DNA from: CAVPDG01 sp963702535
GTDB taxonomy: Bacteria; Chloroflexota; Anaerolineae; Anaerolineales; UBA4823
Reading direction: 5' to 3'
Length of the DNA stretch: 64,000 bases
Assembly: GCA_963702535.1 (NCBI GenBank)
Contig: CAVPDG010000013.1
Coordinates: 1-64,000, forward strand
This document shows positions 58,100-64,000 of this stretch, piece after piece. The stretch's first letter is position 1. The number at the start of each line of letters is the position of its first letter. Under the pieces are notes generated by a model. It searched no databases, was not told where the DNA came from, and saw only the letters and a list, made by a program, of their open reading frames with translations. The translations under genes and the position numbers were made by a program.

Positions 58100-60116
58100 A
58101 TGGAAAAAACACTTGCGCGACTGGCAGGAATGAGCCTGGTCCTGTTGCTGCTGTTGTCTGGTTGTAATTTGCCCGGGTTAAGCACCCCAACACCCCTGGT
58201 GACATTTGTCCTTCCCACAGAGACGCTCTCGCCGGTGGAGACGGTTGCCCCGGCGCAACAGCTTGCTCCAACGCCTACCAGCGCTCCTCCCACCCTCGTG
58301 CCCACGGTAGCCCCACCGGTGCAGGCAACTCCACCTATGCTTCCCATGCTGACCTCTCTCAACCTGAGGTATATCGATATGATCGATGGCGTCACTGGTT
58401 GGGGATGGAGTGACCAGTATGTCGGCTATACACAGGATGGCGGGCAATCCTGGGTGAATATTACTCCCGGCGGAGGTTTCCCAGCAAGCACATCTCTGAG
58501 CGGCGCCTTCTTGGATGCCATGCACGGCTGGGTATTAGCGCCAGTCGCCGATTATTCATCCGGGACGATTTACCGCACGCAAGACGCAGGGCGTACCTGG
58601 CAGTCGGCGCCGGTACCGTTCGCAGGTGCATCCTTTGACTTTCTAGATGCCATGCTCGGTTGGGCGATGGTGGGTACGGGAGCTGGTGCTGGCTCATCGG
58701 CAGTAGATATCTACCAGACTGCCGATGGCGGCTCGAGCTGGTCGCGCCTGTACAGCCTGGATCCATCTCAATCGGATGCCCCGGGGGGACTGCCCTTCGC
58801 AGGATCGAAAAATGGCATCGGTTTTGCGACTTCTACGCGCGGCTGGGTGGGAGGCGCAGAACCCATGGATAGCTACGTCTGGCTCTTTGTTACGCAGGAT
58901 GCTGGGCGTACCTGGCAGCACCAGGACCTGGCGTTGCCCGCCGGCTTTGAGAATGCCATGACCTCCGTCGATGCGCCGATCTTCTCTAACACGCTGGAAG
59001 GTGTATTACCGCTACAGCTCTTTATGGGCGATCTTGTCGCTACGGTTTTTTACCGCACCAGCGATGGCGGATTGACCTGGCAGGCGACGCGACCGGTAAC
59101 CCTGATCGGTCAGTTTTCTGTCTCATCCATGAGCGATTTTTGGGTGTGGGACGGTAAAACACTGGTTGCCAGCTACGATGGCGGGCAGACCTGGCAAAGC
59201 ATCCCGGCGAATATCAATCTGGCGGATAATCTCAGCCAGCTCGATTATGTCGCCCCGGCGCAAGGGTGGGCTCTTGGCATGGACGCTAACAGCGCCAGCA
59301 CGCTCTACCAGACCGTCGATGGCGGCTACACCTGGACCCTGCCGGGTGGACAACCGCTCGCGGTAGCTCCCAGCCCAACCGCCGTGATAACGACGGCTGC
59401 TGCGCCGACAAAGACGCCTCCTCCAACCGCGGCGAGCAACCCGGGCAAGCGCGGCGGTCCCAGCGTGATCGCCGGGTTCGTTAAGGACGCTCCCGTGATC
59501 GATGGCGTCTTGGACGAGTGGACACAGGAGCGATACGATGTAACCACCGTCACCTATGGCAAGGATAACTGGACTGGATCCAGCGACCTGTCCGGAAAAT
59601 TCATGCTCGCCTGGGATGAGAACAACCTTTACGTGGCGGCGCGGGTGTATGATGACGTGCACGTACAGAACGCCGGCGGTGAAGACCTCTTCAAAGGCGA
59701 TGGCATCGAATTCTTGCTCGATCGCAACCTCTCGGCAGATTTTTACAACCGCGCCTTGAGCTCGGATGATTACCAGCTGGGCATCTCCTCCGGCGCCCCT
59801 GCTGACTATGAGCTATTCCGACAGCCAGCCGGTTGATCCCGAAGCATACCTGTGGTATCCCAAGGCGTCCGCCGGATCGTTAACTAAGGTGAAAATCGGG
59901 GTATTTTATACGGACGACGGCTACAAGATCGAAGCGGCTATCCCGTGGAGTGTGCTCGGCGTTTCTCCAAAATCCGGGCAGACGTACGGCTTTGCCTTCT
60001 CCTTCTCCGACAACGATAATCCGGACAAGGATGTTCAGCAGACGCTGATGACCAACGCCCCAGTCCGTCGCCTGACCGATCCGACCACCTGGGCCAACCT
60101 CACCCTGAGCCAATAA
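58100..60116 (+). CDS. Lipoprotein with YCF48/BNR-type beta-propeller and CBM9-like domain (one frame change)
   Basis: Start at 58100 with GGAGGTCCCT upstream. The lipobox LLLSGC puts the lipid Cys at 22; a Pro/Thr linker follows. Residues 90-420 carry six or so propeller blades with the motif (Y/F)xTxDxGxTW: YTQDGGQSW, YRTQDAGRTW, YQTADGGSSW, VTQDAGRTW, YRTSDGGLTW, YQTVDGGYTW. After a second Thr/Pro linker, residues 470-670 resemble a CBM9 domain: VIDGVLDEWTQ, FMLAWDENNLYVAARVYDD, DGIEFLLDRN. A frame change near 59,810 leads to the stop at 60116. A surface carbohydrate-binding or assembly role is inferred. Confidence 0.7.
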
Positions 60117-60170
60117 GGCTGGCATGCGATGTGGAAATTTGATACTTCATATGGTTGAGCAGATATCGGA

Positions 60171-61103
60171 ATGAGTACACTGGCAATTGAAACGCACCAA
60201 TTGACCAAGCGCTATGGCAGGGTGACTGCTGTCGATAGCCTGTCGCTGAGCGTCTCAGAAGGTGAGATCTATGCCTTCTTGGGTTTGAATGGCGCGGGTA
60301 AAACCACCACCATCCGCCTGTTGTTGGGTATGGTAAAGCCTACGGTGGGGGAAGCCATTGTCTTGCAGACTCGTGTGCGTCCCGGTAGTTCGCAGCCCTG
60401 GGCAAAGGTCGGTTACCTGGTGGAGGAGCCGCGTGCTTACCCCGAGCTGACGGTAGAGGAAAACCTGGAGGTCACCCGCCGCTTGCATCCGGGTGTCCCT
60501 AAGAAGGCTGTTACGGAGTTGATCGAGCGGTTTAGCCTATCCACCTATGCTAACAGGCGTGCCCGGACCCTTTCGCATGGCAACGCTCAGCGACTGGGGT
60601 TGGTTAAAGCTCTGCTTCACGATCCTCATTTGGTTATCCTGGATGAGCCAGCCAACGGCCTCGATCCGGCGGGCATCGTTGAGGTGCGCGAATATCTTCT
60701 CAGCCTCAGGCGCGATAAGGGAATTACCATCTTCATGTCGAGCCATATCCTGGCTGAAGTCGCCCTCCTGGCTGACCGCATCGGCATCATCCACCGCGGG
60801 CGTTTGCTCCAGGAGTTGAGTATCGGAGAGCTGGAGCGGAACCGTAAGCGCCAGCTTGTTGTGGTAGCACAATCTCTCGACCTCGCCTGCGCCGCCTTAC
60901 TCTCCGCTGGATACTCACCTGAGGTCCAACCGGATGGCTCAATCATCCTGCAGGACCCTGAGGCGATTAACGCTCCGCAGCAGGTCGCCAGCCTGTTGGT
61001 ACATGCCGGTGCTCCGCCCTCCCGCCTCACAGTCGAAGAGGAAGCTCTGGAGGATTATTTCCTGCGCATGGTGGGAATCGAGGGGGAGGTCAGTCATGCA
61101 TAA
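60171..61103 (+). CDS. ABC transporter ATP-binding protein (CcmA/NatA-type exporter)
   Basis: 310 residues, intact. Walker A GLNGAGKTTT, Q-loop region VGYLVEEPRAYPELTVEENL, signature TLSHGNAQRLGLVKALLHDP, Walker B LVILDEPANGLDP, H-loop SSHILAEV. The C-terminal 90 residues form the extension typical of drug or antibiotic exporters (LSIGELERNRKR). The signature LSHGN replaces the usual LSGGQ. It overlaps the permease gene by 8 bases. Confidence 0.9.
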   Translation: MSTLAIETHQLTKRYGRVTAVDSLSLSVSEGEIYAFLGLNGAGKTTTIRLLLGMVKPTVGEAIVLQTRVRPGSSQPWAKVGYLVEEPRAYPELTVEENLEVTRRLHPGVPKKAVTELIERFSLSTYANRRARTLSHGNAQRLGLVKALLHDPHLVILDEPANGLDPAGIVEVREYLLSLRRDKGITIFMSSHILAEVALLADRIGIIHRGRLLQELSIGELERNRKRQLVVVAQSLDLACAALLSAGYSPEVQPDGSIILQDPEAINAPQQVASLLVHAGAPPSRLTVEEEALEDYFLRMVGIEGEVSHA

Positions 61104-61875
61104 CCTTTCTGCTGTGCTCTGGATCGAATTGCGCAAAGCCATACGCTCACGCATGCCTCTGTGGACTGCTCTGGGATCCCTGTTCCTCCCGTTTGGCATC
61201 GCCTTCTTGATTTTCGTGGCAAAGAATCCGGAAATCTCGCGCAAGCTGGGCTTGATCAGCGCAAAAGCTAATTTACTTGCCTATTCGGCGACAGATTGGC
61301 CGGCATACCTCAAAGTGTATGGCATGATCATCGCTGCAGGTGGTTACTTCTTGTTTGTCCTGGTCATCAGTTGGGTTTTTGGACGTGAATTTGCCGATGG
61401 CACCGTGAAAGACATCCTTGCAGTGCCCATATCGCGGGCGAGTATTCTCCTTGCCAAGTTTATTTCCGTGGCAGTCTGGTCGGTTGGTCTGGCCGTCCTG
61501 ATCGTCATTGCTGGCTTGGTGACGGGGATGCTCATGGATCTACCCGGGAGTTCTCCCGCGGTATTCCTCCAAGGTGGTTCGATGGTGCTGGTCACGACGG
61601 GTTTGGTTATTCTTGCCCTACCCCCCTTTGCTTTTTTCGCCAGCCTGGGGAGGGGATACCTTCTCCCCATAGGCGTAGCGGTGCTGGCGCTCATGATGAG
61701 CAATCTGATCATGATTATCGGCCGGGCGGAATACTTCCCCTGGGCGGTTCCCGCTCTATATGCCCAAGGGGAGAATCCACTCCCGCCAGCCAGCTACTTG
61801 ATCGTTCTGGTTACAGGGCTTTTCGGCATGTTAGCGACTTTCCTGTGGTGGAAATACGCTGATCAAAGTCGCTGA
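61096..61875 (+). CDS. ABC transporter permease, ABC-2 type
   Basis: 259 residues, six hydrophobic segments. It begins MHNLSAVLWIELRKAIRSRMPLW with a GGGGGAGGT site inside the upstream gene. GREFADGTVKDILAVPISRASILLAKF is the hallmark cytoplasmic loop of ABC-2 permeases. It forms an exporter with the ATP-binding protein. The substrate is unknown. Confidence 0.85.
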   Translation: MHNLSAVLWIELRKAIRSRMPLWTALGSLFLPFGIAFLIFVAKNPEISRKLGLISAKANLLAYSATDWPAYLKVYGMIIAAGGYFLFVLVISWVFGREFADGTVKDILAVPISRASILLAKFISVAVWSVGLAVLIVIAGLVTGMLMDLPGSSPAVFLQGGSMVLVTTGLVILALPPFAFFASLGRGYLLPIGVAVLALMMSNLIMIIGRAEYFPWAVPALYAQGENPLPPASYLIVLVTGLFGMLATFLWWKYADQSR

Positions 61876-61971
61876 AATCCCTCGTATTCCTCTTGATTGA
61901 GGTGTATGATTAATCCGTACCCAATTGCACTCCCCTGAAGCCTTCGCTTTGTATTGCCAAAGGAGGTAATC

Positions 61972-63147
61972 ATGAACATCACCCTGGCTCTCTCAGGTGG
62001 CGGCTTTCGTGCCACTGTCTTTCACCTGGGCGTTTTCGCGCGCCTGGCGTGTGAAAATCGCCTGGAAGATGTGATCTTGATCTCCACCGTTTCGGGCGGT
62101 AGCCTGTGCACGGGTCTGGTCTTCGCCCTCAACGAGTTTAAGTGGCCCGGCAGCCAGGAGTTCCTTGAAAAGGTTGAGCCGCGGGCGCGCCAGCTTCTCA
62201 CCACTTTCGACCTGCAAGGCTCGCTGCTGAGCCGCGTCTTCGGTACATTCTGGACTGTGCTGGAGACACGCGCCGATGATCTCTCCGCTTTGATGCAGAA
62301 GCACTGGAAGATCACCGCCCGCCTCAAGGACCTCCCGCCCTCGCCGCGCTGGATGATTAACGCTACCTGCTATGAGACGGGCAAGAACTGGCGTTTCGAG
62401 CGCTTTCGCATGGGTGATTATCTCTTCGGCTACACCCATGATACCGACCTGCCCCTCAGCGACGCCTTGGCAGCCTCCGCCGGCTTTCCCGGCTTGATTG
62501 GAGCGCTTGAGGTAAAAGCCGCCGGGCGGAAGTGGTTCAAATACTCAACGAAATTCGACCCTGCGCTGAAGCTGGCGAGCCCGGATGAGGAAGAAAGCTG
62601 GGGCAAAGTCGCTATCGAGCCCCACTTCCCCAGCGCTCACCTGTGGGATGGCGGTGTGTACGACAACCACGGGCTGGAAGGTATCCATGATTTCCGTACC
62701 GGCTGGTCGAAGCGCTTCGGTTTCCTGATCGTGAGCGATGCCGCCGGTCGCGGCGGGGAGGAGAAGTACCGCAAGGGCATCCCTGCCATTATGCGCCTAT
62801 CCACCGGCATCATGATGAACCAGGTGCGCTCCCTGCGCACGCGCGCCCTCATCGAGCGCCTCGCTAACCACGCTGATGAAGACCAGGGCGTGTTCCTGCA
62901 GACCGGCAACTCGTGCAAATACATCATGGAGAGCGCCGGGCGCAGCGATTGGCTGCCGCAGTTTTGCCAGGGCGCCTTGCCGCAAGACGAGGTCGAAAAA
63001 GCCGCTGCAATGGGTACGGTTATCCGCAAGTTGACGATGGAAGAGTACGAGCGCCTCTACCATCACGGCTATGAGGTGGCAGACGCAACCCTGTGCGCTT
63101 ACTACCCGCACATGTTCCAGCACCAACCGTACGGTACTTCGGCATAG
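61972..63147 (+). CDS. Patatin-like phospholipase
   Basis: 391 residues, intact, cytoplasmic (no signal). AAAGGAGGTAATC precedes the ATG. Oxyanion loop LALSGGGFRATVFHLGVF, nucleophile Ser in STVSGGSLCTG (the first Gly of GxSxG is Thr), and catalytic Asp in HLWDGGVYDNHGL (DGG). Patatins cleave acyl chains from lipids. ALAASAGFPGLIGA is the usual helix after the nucleophile elbow. The C-terminal 150 residues are helical and without assigned function. Confidence 0.85.
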   Translation: MNITLALSGGGFRATVFHLGVFARLACENRLEDVILISTVSGGSLCTGLVFALNEFKWPGSQEFLEKVEPRARQLLTTFDLQGSLLSRVFGTFWTVLETRADDLSALMQKHWKITARLKDLPPSPRWMINATCYETGKNWRFERFRMGDYLFGYTHDTDLPLSDALAASAGFPGLIGALEVKAAGRKWFKYSTKFDPALKLASPDEEESWGKVAIEPHFPSAHLWDGGVYDNHGLEGIHDFRTGWSKRFGFLIVSDAAGRGGEEKYRKGIPAIMRLSTGIMMNQVRSLRTRALIERLANHADEDQGVFLQTGNSCKYIMESAGRSDWLPQFCQGALPQDEVEKAAAMGTVIRKLTMEEYERLYHHGYEVADATLCAYYPHMFQHQPYGTSA

Positions 63148-63496
63148 GGTAGGCAGCCAGCCGTCAGGGATGGAGGGTCAGGCTGTCGATCGCATGTTGG
63201 TATGCCGACATCTCAAACATGTCTTACCCGGGCGGGTTGCACGCCATTTCACCTGCCTCCGCCTGGAAAATGTAGAGCTGATCTCCGTGCTGGATGATGG
63301 TGAGCTTGCCAAGCGATTCGTCCCGCCAAAGCGAAAATCCACCTTCAACCCTGGCGATCGAGCTGGCGCGTTTCTAGATTTAACCAGGCACCAGATTCCC
63401 GGAGGAGTGCTTGACCAGCCCATCAACGGATTAAGGTAATTAACGGAGTATGCTCCGTCCGGGTTCTCCCCGGTATGCGGTTGTCGTCGAGCTAAT
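63148..63496. other. Intergenic region, 349 bases
   Basis: No convincing gene, promoter or hairpin. Several overlapping short frames exist on both strands, but none has a ribosome site or a recognisable domain. It lies between two convergent genes. Confidence 0.35.
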
Positions 63497-64000
63497 CTAC
63501 GGTTGGCACTCGCTGATCCGCTGGCGGAGCGCTTCGATGACCAAGGGGGAGTTACCCCAGGCGCCCATATTCACCACCTGGATATTTTCCGGCAGGTGCG
63601 CCGCCTCCACCGCTTCGGGCACCTGGATATCGCTGTGGATCGAGTCGGCGCTGATGGAGGCTGAGAAAACCAGGATGCGCTCAACGCCTCTGGCGGCCAG
63701 CTCTGCTACCGCGGGTGTAATCTTGGGGGTTTTGAATTCCATCCATGCCAGCAGCACATTTTCCGGCTTGTAGCCTGCCGCGATCAGCCGCTCACGGACC
63801 TGGTTGCGGAACTTGTTCTCCTGTTCGGTCTGTGTGGGGTAAAAGGCATCCCAATCGTCCGGCTGCCCGTGCCCCACCAGCAAGATGCCCACTTTGTCTT
63901 TGCTTACGCCGTTCAGGTGAGTGTTTGCCCGGGCGACAAACATCTGTTGCAACCCGTCGGTATCCCAGAGAGGTTTTGCTTCGCACACGCTGGCGCCGTA
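63497..64000 (-). CDS. Ferrochelatase/CbiX-like protein, N-terminus beyond window end
   Basis: At least 166 residues; the frame stays open to the window edge (YGASV upstream of CEAKPLWD). VGILLVGHGQPDDWDAFYPTQTEQENKF carries the GHG motif with the catalytic His of chelatase-fold proteins. LLAWMEFKTPKITPAVAELAARGVERILVFSAS gives the second half-fold with the conserved Glu region and the typical VAELAARGVERI helix. It ends NPL-like (NSPLVIEALRQRISE). It could insert a metal into a tetrapyrrole, or be a non-catalytic relative. The start is not visible. Confidence 0.65.
   Translation of the reverse strand, partial: YGASVCEAKPLWDTDGLQQMFVARANTHLNGVSKDKVGILLVGHGQPDDWDAFYPTQTEQENKFRNQVRERLIAAGYKPENVLLAWMEFKTPKITPAVAELAARGVERILVFSASISADSIHSDIQVPEAVEAAHLPENIQVVNMGAWGNSPLVIEALRQRISECQP

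Overview
The window looks like two unrelated genomes joined near 24.7-24.95 kb. Positions 1 to about 24,700 read like a planctomycete or a similar PVC-group bacterium: GC-rich, with a secreted GDDxY-repeat protein, a formylglycine-enzyme-like lipoprotein, an AlgI/AlgJ-type acetylation pair and sigma-54 signals. From about 24,950 to the end the content is typical of Anaerolineae (Chloroflexi): sugar ABC uptake with a Thr-Glu-Ala-Pro linker on the binding protein, ROK and GntR/LacI regulators, beta-helix surface proteins and secreted proteins ending in a (F/L)xPxI-type motif. Taxonomy is inferred from gene content only. No tRNA, rRNA, CRISPR array or insertion sequence was seen.

Planctomycete-like part. 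Minus-strand genes at 1-9.8 kb suggest stress, redox and stationary-phase physiology: a secreted HMA-like protein, cytochrome b, a flippase-like membrane protein, an HtrA-like protease, a P-type cation ATPase, a second b-type cytochrome, a zinc-finger protein, a bestrophin-like protein, a DksA/TraR finger protein, a BON protein, an HPF-like ribosome factor and a CsrA domain fused to a receiver domain. Next comes a large exported repeat protein (10.1-12.4 kb). A histidine kinase, a TerB-like protein and an NtrC-type sigma-54 activator follow (12.8-16.5 kb). Matching -24/-12 elements precede the CsrA-receiver gene, the repeat protein and the kinase, so these probably form a local sigma-54 regulon. 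Then come an App1-type phosphatase, a TPR protein, a membrane Fe-S protein, a VIT-type metal transporter and an acetylation cluster truncated at the junction.

Anaerolineae-like part. A catabolic operon (26.3-34.5 kb) with a ROK repressor alongside carries a sugar ABC importer, two tandem UroD/methyltransferase-like proteins, a neutral-ceramidase-like hydrolase and a Gfo/Idh/MocA dehydrogenase. It is followed by an ECF sigma factor with an anti-sigma factor that has a very large ectodomain, a GntR-LacI hybrid regulator, two lipoprotein alpha/beta hydrolases and proline biosynthesis (proB, proA). Then come a haem-binding protein, an RRM protein, an ATP-grasp ligase, a subtilase followed by a giant beta-helix protein, a TetR-regulated methyltransferase, a GT2 glycosyltransferase, a YCF48/CBM9-like lipoprotein, an ABC exporter, a patatin and a partial chelatase-like gene.

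Many genes in both halves are broken by single-base frame changes while the protein sequence on both sides stays well conserved. This points to indel errors in the sequence rather than true pseudogenes, so such genes are given here at their full inferred extent as CDS.
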